In this document: one piece after another, positions 43,057 through 50,705 of the stretch
How positions within the stretch are numbered: position 1 is the first letter of the stretch
Layout: every line of letters starts with the position of its first letter
DNA from: CAJBVG01 sp044337515
GTDB taxonomy: Bacteria; Bacteroidota; Bacteroidia; Sphingobacteriales; Sphingobacteriaceae
Length of the DNA stretch: 64,000 nucleotides
Direction of reading: 5' to 3'
Assembly: GCA_044337515.1 (NCBI GenBank)
Contig: JBIINK010000005.1
Coordinates: forward strand, 1 to 64,000
The notes under the pieces: model-generated
Told to the model about the DNA's origin: nothing
The model's database searches: none
What the model saw: only the letters and a program-made list of their open reading frames with translations
Made by a program: the position numbers and the translations under genes

Positions 43057-43737
43057 ATGGGATTCATGTATATTATAATGATCGGGTTTTTACTTCTTAG
43101 CTTTATTATTAGCTGGAGATTTAAATCGAAGTTCAATGAGTATTCACAACAAATGTTGATGAATGGTATGTCGGGTAAAGAGATTGCCGAAAAAATGTTA
43201 AACGATCACGGCATTTCCGATGTAAAAGTTATTTCAGTAGAAGGTTCTTTATCGGACCATTATAACCCAGCAGACAAAACAGTTAATCTTAGTCCTGACG
43301 TATATCATGGTAGATCAGTAGCATCTGCTGCTGTTGCTGCACACGAGTGCGGTCACGCAGTGCAACACGCTACAGCTTACTCATGGTTGAACTTCCGTTC
43401 TGCTATGGTTCCAGCTTTATCAGTTAGTTCAAAATATATGCAGTGGATACTATTAGGTGGTATATTATTGCTTAATACATTTCCTGCATTATTATTAATC
43501 GGTATTTTATTGTTTGCATTAACAACTGTGTTTAGTTTTATAACGCTACCTGTAGAGTTTGATGCAAGTAACCGTGCGATTGCTTGGTTAGAAACCAATA
43601 ACATTACCCAACGTAATGAAACTGAAACTGCTAAAAGCGCTTTGAAATGGGCAGCTAGTACCTACGTGATTGCAGCCTTGAGTTCATTAGCTACATTGGT
43701 ATATTACATTATGATCTTTATGGGGCGACGTGACTAA
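43057..43737 (+). CDS. Membrane zinc metallopeptidase, YugP family
   Basis: A 226-residue membrane protein with a helix at the N-terminus (about 3-20), the zinc site HECGH at residues 96-100, and three or four helices in the C-terminal half (about 120-140, 145-165, 195-222). This is the neutral zinc metallopeptidase 2 (YugP-like) family; substrate unknown. It may be co-transcribed with the downstream four-helix-bundle gene. Confidence 0.9.
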   Translation: MGFMYIIMIGFLLLSFIISWRFKSKFNEYSQQMLMNGMSGKEIAEKMLNDHGISDVKVISVEGSLSDHYNPADKTVNLSPDVYHGRSVASAAVAAHECGHAVQHATAYSWLNFRSAMVPALSVSSKYMQWILLGGILLLNTFPALLLIGILLFALTTVFSFITLPVEFDASNRAIAWLETNNITQRNETETAKSALKWAASTYVIAALSSLATLVYYIMIFMGRRD

Positions 43738-43757
43738 AATTGGGTTACTAGATTAAT

Positions 43758-44192
43758 AAGTTATTGGGTTATTTTTGAAAGTGTGGGTGATTGATTAAGA
43801 GTGGGTGATATGAATAGCTTTGAAGAATTAGAATGTTGGAAAAAAAGTGCTGAACTTAGAAAAGATATTTCTGTTTTAGTAAAGTCTTTTCCAACATTTG
43901 AAAAATATGCTTTATCTAGTCAAATGATTAGATGTTCGAGATCTGTCACGAACAATATAGCTGAGGGTTTTGGACGTTTTCATTTTCAAGAGAATGCTCA
44001 ATTTTGCAGACAATCTAGAGGTTCTCTTTTTGAATTAATTGATCACTTATCAATAGCTCTTGAAGAAGAATATATTGATGAGGAGAAGTACCTTGAACTT
44101 AAATCTAGTTGTTTGAATTGTATTAAAATTCTGAATGGTTATATTAAATATTTGTTAGACGCAAAACATAATAACAAATAACTCAATAACCT
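43758..44192. repeat. Inverted repeats flanking the four-helix-bundle gene
   Basis: 43758-43773 (AAGTTATTGGGTTATT) and 44177-44192 (AATAACTCAATAACCT) are inverted copies matching at 14 of 16 positions. They bracket the gene 43810-44181 closely; the right arm contains the stop codon. The right side continues with a further AATAACCTAA iteration. Confidence 0.6.
43810..44181 (+). CDS. Four-helix-bundle protein (S23/IVP-like)
   Basis: The intact relative of the decayed gene between sdhA and sdhB. The ATG at 43810 is chosen to match the conserved MNSFEELECWKKSAELRKDI; a GTG nine bases upstream is possible. The signature MIRCSRSVTNNIAEGFGR is at about residues 43-60 and CRQSRGSLFELIDHL follows. 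The family, named after proteins encoded in 23S rRNA intervening sequences, forms pentamers and is linked to Avd of diversity-generating retroelements. No retroelement or rRNA is nearby. Function unknown. Confidence 0.88.
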   Translation: MNSFEELECWKKSAELRKDISVLVKSFPTFEKYALSSQMIRCSRSVTNNIAEGFGRFHFQENAQFCRQSRGSLFELIDHLSIALEEEYIDEEKYLELKSSCLNCIKILNGYIKYLLDAKHNNK

Positions 44193-44198
44193 AATAAC

Positions 44199-44585
44199 CT
44201 AATTTAACTTGAACGAGCATAGCAACTGAAACTCCGGAATCTGCACATCAAATAATTGTTCATCAACAATTCGTTTGAAAGTATAAGCTCCCCACATTTT
44301 TCCCATTTCTGTTTTTAGATTACACCCAGATACATACTCGTGTATTTCGCCTGGTTCTAAAATGGGTTGTACACCAATTACTCCTTCGCCTTCAACTTCT
44401 CTATGAGTTCCATTAGAGTCGAAAATAAACCAATGTCTTGATAATAATTGAACCGTATAATCAGATTGGTTTTCGATTTTGATTTTATACGCAAACATAA
44501 AATGAGAATTCGCCGGATTAGAATACTCCGCCTGGTAAGTCGTTTCGACTGTTATCTTAACACCTTCTGTGATTTTAGTTGCCAT
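44199..44585 (-). CDS. apaG: ApaG domain protein
   Basis: A 128-residue protein with the ApaG fibronectin-III-like fold: VTVETTYQAEYSNPANSHFM, YKIKIENQSDYTVQLLSRHW and EVEGEGVIGVQPILEPGE are the family pattern, including the GxGVxGxxP loop. ApaG has been linked to cobalt/magnesium resistance and ApaH in enterobacteria; its role here is unknown. Not in an operon with apaH. Confidence 0.92.
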   Translation of the reverse strand: MATKITEGVKITVETTYQAEYSNPANSHFMFAYKIKIENQSDYTVQLLSRHWFIFDSNGTHREVEGEGVIGVQPILEPGEIHEYVSGCNLKTEMGKMWGAYTFKRIVDEQLFDVQIPEFQLLCSFKLN

Positions 44586-44633
44586 AATTATATTATGGGA
44601 TAAATATAAAAGTTTGCTGTTTATTTCAAACTA

Positions 44634-45623
44634 TTAAACTGATAATATTAGATTAAGTTTTGAAATTTCTTCGAACAAATCTAATATCTCTTCTGTTGTG
44701 CCTGCCTGCACCAGCTTCATTCTATATTCTTTGAAATTTTCAATTCCCTTAAAATAGTTTGCATAATGTCTACGCATTTCAAATATGCCTGTTTTAGTGC
44801 CTTTCCACTCAATTGATTTCTCGAAATGAGTTCTGCAGCTTTCTACTCGCTCTTCCATGGTTGGTGGTGCTAATTTTTCACCTGTTGCATAGAAATGCTT
44901 TATCTCTCTAAATATCCAAGGATAACCAATTGCCGCTCTTCCCACCATAATGCCATCTACTTCATACTCTTTCATCCAAAGCATCGCTTTCTCTGGTGAG
45001 TCGATGTCTCCATTGCCAAAAATAGGAATACTCATGCGTGGATTCTTTTTCACCTCACGGATTAATGTCCAATCGGCATGCCCCTTATACATTTGTGAAC
45101 GTGTTCTACCGTGTATTGTTAAGGCTTTTATTCCAACATCTTGTAATCGCTCAGCTACCTCTACTACGTTTTTAGTATTATCATCCCAACCCAATCTGGT
45201 TTTTACAGTTACAGGTAAATGAGTAGCTTTAACAACCGCCTCCGTCATCTTCACCATTTTATCAATGTCCTGAAGTAAACTAGCTCCAGCACCTCTACAA
45301 GCTACATTCTTTACGGGACAACCATAGTTAATATCGATTAAATCTGGATTAGCCTGAGTTGCGATTTCTGTCGCCTCTCGCATCGATTCAATATTGCTTC
45401 CAAAAATTTGAATTCCTATTGGGCGCTCATATTCGAAAATATCAAGCTTCGCCTTGCTCTTCGCTGCATCTCTAATCAAACCCTCCGAGGAGATAAATTC
45501 AGTATACATCATGTCCACGCCATTTTGCTTACACACAAATCGGAAAGGTGGATCACTCACATCTTCCATTGGTGCTAACAATAATGGGAACTCTCCCAAT
45601 TCAATATTTCCTATCTTTACCAT
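44634..45623 (-). CDS. dusB: tRNA-dihydrouridine synthase B-like
   Basis: It reduces specific uridines of tRNA to dihydrouridine with FMN. The ATG at 45623 (MVKIGNIELGEFPLLLAPME) matches the family N-terminus and lies 12 bases after a -7 element, so longer starts are rejected. The ~329-residue TIM barrel has the signature DINYGCPVKNVACRGAGASL with the catalytic cysteine C102, then HGRTRSQMYKGHADW and GNGDIDSPEKA. Normal length. Confidence 0.94.
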   Translation of the reverse strand: MVKIGNIELGEFPLLLAPMEDVSDPPFRFVCKQNGVDMMYTEFISSEGLIRDAAKSKAKLDIFEYERPIGIQIFGSNIESMREATEIATQANPDLIDINYGCPVKNVACRGAGASLLQDIDKMVKMTEAVVKATHLPVTVKTRLGWDDNTKNVVEVAERLQDVGIKALTIHGRTRSQMYKGHADWTLIREVKKNPRMSIPIFGNGDIDSPEKAMLWMKEYEVDGIMVGRAAIGYPWIFREIKHFYATGEKLAPPTMEERVESCRTHFEKSIEWKGTKTGIFEMRRHYANYFKGIENFKEYRMKLVQAGTTEEILDLFEEISKLNLILSV

Positions 45624-45634
45624 AATATACATTG

Positions 45635-45642
45635 CAAAAATA
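45635..45642 (-). promoter_or_regulatory. dusB: -7 promoter element of dusB
   Basis: The minus strand reads TATTTTTG, an exact TAnnTTTG match, 12 bases before the dusB ATG. It implies a very short leader of about five bases. The divergent CPBP gene starts 32 bases away. Confidence 0.5.
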
Positions 45643-45673
45643 AATAAAATATTCATTCTTAATCGATTATTAA

Positions 45674-46579
45674 ATGCAACCTAGAAGTTTCATGCAAAAT
45701 ATGCTCAGGCTATTACTTTTATTTGTCGCGTTTAATTTAATAGGCTCTGTAGTTACCCTTGTATTATTACGTAGCCTATTTAATATTGACGGGGTTGATG
45801 TTCTTAAACAACTCCAAAGTGCAGATGTTAGTGCATCTACTATTAATGCACTAAAATTTATGCAATTCATTCAAGTATTTTTTTCTTTTATTATTCCAGC
45901 TCATTTATTTGCACGCTCACAATCCAATAATCAAGTAATCGATTATTTAAATTTACATACCACACATTGGAAACATTTTTTAATTGGAGCTCTTTTGATA
46001 TTCGCCATTTCGCCATTAGTTACTTTTTCATCAGTCATTAATGAGCAAATTACTTTCCCAAGTTATTTTTCAAACATCGAACAGTATTTTAAACAACAAC
46101 AAATTCAATCTCAAAAATTCGCTACTCTATTTTTAAAAGACAATACGGGTAAAGATTTACTTATCAATTTATTTGTTGTAGGAATATTAGCCGCCATTTC
46201 CGAAGAATTATTTTTTAGAGGTGTTCTTCAAAAATTATTGATAAATCATTTTAAAAATATGCACCTAGCCATCATCGCTTGTGCAATTTTGTTTAGCGCC
46301 TTACATCAGGAGTTCTATGCTTTAATTCCTAGGATTTTATTGGGACTATTATTAGGATATGCCTACGTATACTCCAAATCCTTATGGGTGCCTATACTCA
46401 TTCATTTTATAAATAATGCAGGAGCAGTGCTATTAGATTCGTTGTACAAACAAGGCATTACCACTTTCAATCCAAATTCGAACGATTATTTTGGTACTGC
46501 TGGAGTTTTAATTTCATTTGTCGCAACAATTGCTTTATTTTGGTATTGGCAAAAAAACAAAGCGCCTAGTATACTTTAG
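45674..46579 (+). CDS. CPBP family intramembrane glutamic endopeptidase
   Basis: A 301-residue membrane protein with about seven hydrophobic segments. The abortive-infection/CAAX protease motifs are present: EELFFRG (residues 177-183), FSALHQEF and HFINNAG. Such proteases process prenylated or bacteriocin-related peptides in some organisms; no substrate is evident. It is the first gene of a run with a DUF2007 protein, cdsA and psd, two bases before the DUF2007 gene. Confidence 0.9.
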   Translation: MQPRSFMQNMLRLLLLFVAFNLIGSVVTLVLLRSLFNIDGVDVLKQLQSADVSASTINALKFMQFIQVFFSFIIPAHLFARSQSNNQVIDYLNLHTTHWKHFLIGALLIFAISPLVTFSSVINEQITFPSYFSNIEQYFKQQQIQSQKFATLFLKDNTGKDLLINLFVVGILAAISEELFFRGVLQKLLINHFKNMHLAIIACAILFSALHQEFYALIPRILLGLLLGYAYVYSKSLWVPILIHFINNAGAVLLDSLYKQGITTFNPNSNDYFGTAGVLISFVATIALFWYWQKNKAPSIL

Positions 46580-46581
46580 TT

Positions 46582-46788
46582 ATGGAGAAAGATTGGATTA
46601 AAATTTACACCTCAGCCAACTCCTATAATGCATCATTAGTTGCAACCATTTTGCAAGATCACGATATAGAAGTGGTAGAATTAAATAAACGCGATTCCAG
46701 TTATATGAATTTTGGAGAAGTGGAATTATATATACACCCTAAAAATTTTGATACTGCTATCGAAATTATTATTAAAAACGAATTATGA
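46582..46788 (+). CDS. DUF2007 (putative signal-transducing) protein
   Basis: A 68-residue protein with the DUF2007 pattern: WIKIYTSANSYNASLVATIL, LQDHDIEVVELNKRDSS and a C-terminal VELYIHPKNFDTAIEII. The fold resembles a ferredoxin-like regulatory module; function is not established. Its stop overlaps the cdsA ATG by four bases (ATGA). Confidence 0.88.
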   Translation: MEKDWIKIYTSANSYNASLVATILQDHDIEVVELNKRDSSYMNFGEVELYIHPKNFDTAIEIIIKNEL

Positions 46789-47594
46789 ACAATTTCCTTA
46801 CAAGAACAATCACTGCCGTATTTTTTTCGATTACTTGCGTAGCTTGTATTTTTTTCGGTGGGTATATTCACTTATTGTTTTTTATTTTTTCAATACTAGC
46901 CTTTAATGAATATTTAAAAATTAATGGTCCTAAAAAAAGAAAAGCATTAAATCGTTTATATGTTTTATTTGCTTTAATAATGTCGGCAACATTTGCACTA
47001 GCTCAATTAGGTGCAATTGATGAGAAATATATTTGGATCAATGTTTTTTCAATGGCTTCTATTTTTCTAATTGAATTGTATCAAAAAGAACAACTTCCTT
47101 TTGATCAAATTGGCAAGCTCATTCTTGGTTATGCTTACGTTATTATTCCTTTCGCCATGTTTACCGGTCTAGGGTATATCGTATCTGGAGATTATAATTA
47201 CGAAATCCCTTTAGGCTTTTTGTTTTTAGTTTGGGCAAATGATAGTGGCGCTTATGTATTTGGAATTACATTAGGCAAAAACAGACTATTCGAACGCATT
47301 TCTCCAAAGAAATCATGGGAAGGCTTTTTCGGTGGACTAATCATCGCTGGTATAGTAGCCTATATCATCTCTCTTTACTTCCAAAGCATCAATACCACTC
47401 ATTGGCTAACCTTGTCAGCAATTATTGTTGTATTTGGTACTCTTGGCGACTTAATAGAATCGATGCTGAAAAGAAGTAAGGACATTAAAGATTCGGGAAA
47501 CATACTACCTGGACATGGTGGTATTTTAGACCGCTTTGATGCTTTATTAATCGCAGCTCCACTTGTTTACGCCTATCTGCATCTTTTTTTATAA
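46785..47594 (+). CDS. cdsA: Phosphatidate cytidylyltransferase
   Basis: It converts phosphatidic acid and CTP to CDP-diacylglycerol, the precursor of phospholipids. The 269-residue membrane protein has about seven helices and the family signature near the C-terminus: SPKKSWEGFFGGL, then GDLIESMLKRSKDIKDSG and LPGHGGILDRFDALL. It is coupled to the DUF2007 gene and 22 bases before psd, giving adjacent steps of phosphatidylethanolamine synthesis. Confidence 0.95.
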   Translation: MNNFLTRTITAVFFSITCVACIFFGGYIHLLFFIFSILAFNEYLKINGPKKRKALNRLYVLFALIMSATFALAQLGAIDEKYIWINVFSMASIFLIELYQKEQLPFDQIGKLILGYAYVIIPFAMFTGLGYIVSGDYNYEIPLGFLFLVWANDSGAYVFGITLGKNRLFERISPKKSWEGFFGGLIIAGIVAYIISLYFQSINTTHWLTLSAIIVVFGTLGDLIESMLKRSKDIKDSGNILPGHGGILDRFDALLIAAPLVYAYLHLFL

Positions 47595-47616
47595 ATTTGC
47601 CTACTAATTATTTATC

Positions 47617-48276
47617 ATGACGTTACATAAAGAAGGAACCGCTTCCATTATTTTGGCCCTATTATTTGGTGCCCTAGTTAACTTTAGTACTTACTATTTT
47701 GCCCCTAATACTGCATGGTTACATGTTTTTGGCATTATTTTAAGTGCTTTTATACTAATTGTTATCCTACAGTTTTTTAGAAAACCACTTTTCGATATCA
47801 CTCCTAATGATTCTATTTTATTAGCTCCTGCAGACGGTAAGGTTGTTGTTATTGAAGAAGTTGAAGAGACAGAATTCTTCAAAGATAAACGCATTCAAGT
47901 GTCGATTTTTATGTCGCCTTTAAATGTTCATATCAACAGAAACCCTGTTTCTGGTACTGTTAAGTATGCAAAATATCATCCAGGACTATATTTAGTAGCA
48001 TGGCACCCAAAGTCGTCTACAGACAACGAACGTACTACTGTAGTATATGAAAGAGCGAATGGTATGCAAGTCTTAATGCGCCAAATTGCTGGAGCATTAG
48101 CTCGCCGCATCGTTTATTATGTAAAAGAAGGAGATCAAGTTACTCAAGGCGGAGAAATGGGCTTTATAAAGTTTGGTTCTCGTGTTGACTTATATTTGCC
48201 TTTAGGCACTAAAATTGATGTTAAACTAAATGATGTTGTTAAAGGTGGTAAAACTACCATTGCAACATTATCGTAA
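47617..48276 (+). CDS. psd: Phosphatidylserine decarboxylase
   Basis: It decarboxylates phosphatidylserine to phosphatidylethanolamine using a pyruvoyl group made by self-cleavage. The 219-residue protein is the short archaeal/Bacteroidota type: two N-terminal helices (about 8-27, 33-52), FMSPLNVHINRNPVSG at residues 98-113, and the processing site F-G187-S188-RVDLYLP near the C-terminus, where S188 becomes the pyruvoyl. The synthase pssA is not in the window. Confidence 0.94.
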   Translation: MTLHKEGTASIILALLFGALVNFSTYYFAPNTAWLHVFGIILSAFILIVILQFFRKPLFDITPNDSILLAPADGKVVVIEEVEETEFFKDKRIQVSIFMSPLNVHINRNPVSGTVKYAKYHPGLYLVAWHPKSSTDNERTTVVYERANGMQVLMRQIAGALARRIVYYVKEGDQVTQGGEMGFIKFGSRVDLYLPLGTKIDVKLNDVVKGGKTTIATLS

Positions 48277-48365
48277 CAATCTTTAATTAAATAACTTTTT
48301 TAGTTAAATTGCGTTATAATACAAAGAGTTAGAAATAAACTTTAATCAAATAATTTAAAATCGAT

Positions 48366-48605
48366 ATGAAAAAAACATTATTAATGCTTGCTTTAGTAGC
48401 TGCTACTTCAATGGTTGCTTTAGCTAATGGTGACGGTAAAAAAGACGGTAAGAAAGACGGTAAGAAAGATGCTTGCTGCTCTAAAGACAAAAAAGAAGTT
48501 GCTGCTAAATCATGCTGCTCTAAAGACGGTGCTAAAACAGCTAAAGTAGAGAAGACAGAAAACACTGAGAAAGTTGCTGACAAAGCTGCTGCTCCAAAAA
48601 ACTAA
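48366..48605 (+). CDS. Small exported Lys/Cys-rich protein
   Basis: A 79-residue protein with signal peptide MKKTLLMLALVAATSMVALA. The mature part has three GKKD units coded by near-identical 12-base DNA repeats, two DACCSKDKKE/KSCCSKDGAK modules with adjacent cysteines, and an Ala/Lys/Glu tail. Paired CC motifs suggest metal binding or disulfide cross-linking, which is inference. Single-gene unit with a word-built hairpin downstream. No named family recognised. Confidence 0.75.
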   Translation: MKKTLLMLALVAATSMVALANGDGKKDGKKDGKKDACCSKDKKEVAAKSCCSKDGAKTAKVEKTENTEKVADKAAAPKN

Positions 48606-48617
48606 TTTTTGTACCAA

Positions 48618-48662
48618 GTATTATGTATTATGTATTCATTTACATAATACTTAATACTTAAT
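48618..48662. repeat. Word-built hairpin (GTATTATGTATTATGTA / ATAATACTTAATACTTA)
   Basis: Left arm about 48618-48640 and right arm about 48641-48664 are complementary with a few mismatches. The words match those at 41731-41773, about 7 kb away. It separates convergent genes and probably terminates both. Confidence 0.7.
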
Positions 48663-48677
48663 ACAACCTTTACAAGT

Positions 48678-49523
48678 CTATTGCTTTATAAATTTAGTTG
48701 CTCCTAGCAACTCATTCTCGTTGTAAAGCTTAATAAAATATACCCCTGCAGACATTCCTGTCTTTTCTAATTGCAAATCAACATCAACCATTCCTTCTGA
48801 TTGATAAATAATTTTTCCTGTTAAATCTAAAATTTCAACACGGTCAAATTTAATATTGTTTTCATTTTTAATATAGATATGGTGATAAACGGGATTCGGA
48901 AAAATTGAAATTCCAATCGCTGCTAATTCATCTTTATTAATACCAATCGCGATTTTTTCTTGAACAGTATATGTTGTTTTAATGATTGAATCTCCATTGG
49001 AAGATCCATCACCATTGGAATTATTGAAGCATCCATAAAATGTAACCGCTCCCGTTCCAGCAGCTGGTGCTGTCCAGAAAAACGACCAAGTTTTTTGTCC
49101 ACCAGAACCTGTAATTCCCGACTGCGTATGAGTTAGGTATTTGCTTCCACCTGTCATTTGTGTTTCAGTAGCATTTATTAATGCCATAGTGCCTCTTTTT
49201 ACTCCAGCAGTAGATTGAGGTGAAATCTGTAAGCCAAAGGTGTTTCGATTGGGAGATGATGTAGATGTTGCGGTAATGGTGTACTTTATCCCGGGAGTAT
49301 ATCCATCAACAGGTATATCAGATGAAATTATGTTTGATTTCGTAGTAACCGTATTTCCAGTATGGCAACCAGCTAGTGCGCAAGTGTTTCCTCCATCTCC
49401 AGGTGAACCAGTTCTTGAACTCGGCGCTCCTGTAGGGTCTGTATGTGCATTATTGTATACAGATCCAACAAAAATGGTAATAAATGAAACAGTAAAAGTG
49501 AGGGTAAGTAATTTTTTTTTCAT
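48678..49523 (-). CDS. Reeler-like domain protein with T9SS tail
   Basis: The ATG at 49523 (MKKKLLTLTFTVSFITIFVG) gives a proper signal peptide; an upstream ATG adds 12 residues. The ~281-residue protein has GSPGDGGNTCALAGCHTG early in the mature part, with a C-x4-C-H motif typical of these proteins and possibly a heme or disulfide site, then a Reeler-like beta-sandwich (about 60-185) and a T9SS tail (GISIFPNPVYHHIYIKNEN, ILDLTGKIIYQSE, GVYFIKLYNEN). Ligand unknown. Confidence 0.8.
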   Translation of the reverse strand: MKKKLLTLTFTVSFITIFVGSVYNNAHTDPTGAPSSRTGSPGDGGNTCALAGCHTGNTVTTKSNIISSDIPVDGYTPGIKYTITATSTSSPNRNTFGLQISPQSTAGVKRGTMALINATETQMTGGSKYLTHTQSGITGSGGQKTWSFFWTAPAAGTGAVTFYGCFNNSNGDGSSNGDSIIKTTYTVQEKIAIGINKDELAAIGISIFPNPVYHHIYIKNENNIKFDRVEILDLTGKIIYQSEGMVDVDLQLEKTGMSAGVYFIKLYNENELLGATKFIKQ

Positions 49524-49577
49524 AATTATTAATTTTTGGGTGTATAAACACACAATCAATAATTATTCCGAAAAAGC

Positions 49578-50705
49578 TTAGTCAACAAAATCGTTACTCT
49601 CGTTTTGATGAATAATAGTTCTTGTTGGATAGGCAAAACTTGAACCATGTTTCATTACAATATTAGTAATGGCATAATTCATTTCTTCCTTAATTTTTAG
49701 ATACTCATAATAATCCATCATTTCGATGAAATACAATACCATTAAACGAATCGAGTAATCGCCGAAATCTTCGAAAACAGCCACTCCTTCTTCGTTCATG
49801 CTTGGGTGGTTATTAATTAGGGTGTTAATTTCTGATACGATTAGTTTTATTTTCTCCGGACTAGTCTCATAGGTTAAGCCAATAGTGAATTTTACTCGTC
49901 TGAAGTTTCGAAGTGTCAAATTCTCTAATGCATCTTCAATCATTTTCTTGTTCGGCAAAGTAATGATACTTCTGTCTATACTTCTAATTTGAGTGCTTCT
50001 AAAGCCAACCTTCTCAATGGTACCTTCAATATTATCAACCTTAACTAAATCACCAACTACAAATGGCTTATCAATAAAAATGGTAAACGATCCAAATAAG
50101 TTTTCTAAACTATCTTTTGCAGCTAAAGCAACTGCTATACCTCCAATACCTAATCCCGTAATTAATGTTAGTACATTAATTTCAAACACCATACCTAGTA
50201 AAACAAATACGCCAATAATGACTACAAGTATTTTTGCTAATTCACGAATAAATAAAACTAACTGATCATCAGATTTGGTATCAGTTAAGCTTGCTTTGTA
50301 TGCAAATACTAAAGCAATAAAATCAATGATTCTTAATATAATCCAATTGATGGAAATGATTACAAAAAACATGAACAACTTATCGATTATGTCGAAGTAG
50401 GTGATGTCTAGTTTTTTTCTTTTCATAAGCACTTCATGAAAAGGATAGTTTAACTGATTAATTGCCCAATATATTATTGTGGCCATTAATAAGAGTTCAA
50501 TTGGTTTTACTAATAACTCAACAAACTTATCTATTTTAACTTCTGCAGAAAATTGTTTAAATAATTTAAATAATAATCTACTAAAGAAACGCGAAAACAT
50601 TTTTAGGAAAATAAATCCAAAAAATAAAATCCCTACAAACCAGGCATATTGTTCTATACTGTTTCCGAAAAATACTTGTTGTAATAAATTCTCTAAAGAA
50701 AACAT
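49578..50705 (-). CDS. Mechanosensitive ion channel, MscS family
   Basis: A 375-residue membrane protein with five or so helices; the pore-lining segment and beta domain are marked by LITGLGIGGIAVALAAKDSL and FGSFTIFIDKPFVVGDLVKV, the MscS signature, followed by the VGFRSTQIRSIDRSIITLPN beta domain. It releases solutes upon hypo-osmotic shock in characterised members. Its ATG overlaps the stop of the dehydrogenase gene by one base. Confidence 0.93.
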   Translation of the reverse strand: MFSLENLLQQVFFGNSIEQYAWFVGILFFGFIFLKMFSRFFSRLLFKLFKQFSAEVKIDKFVELLVKPIELLLMATIIYWAINQLNYPFHEVLMKRKKLDITYFDIIDKLFMFFVIISINWIILRIIDFIALVFAYKASLTDTKSDDQLVLFIRELAKILVVIIGVFVLLGMVFEINVLTLITGLGIGGIAVALAAKDSLENLFGSFTIFIDKPFVVGDLVKVDNIEGTIEKVGFRSTQIRSIDRSIITLPNKKMIEDALENLTLRNFRRVKFTIGLTYETSPEKIKLIVSEINTLINNHPSMNEEGVAVFEDFGDYSIRLMVLYFIEMMDYYEYLKIKEEMNYAITNIVMKHGSSFAYPTRTIIHQNESNDFVD

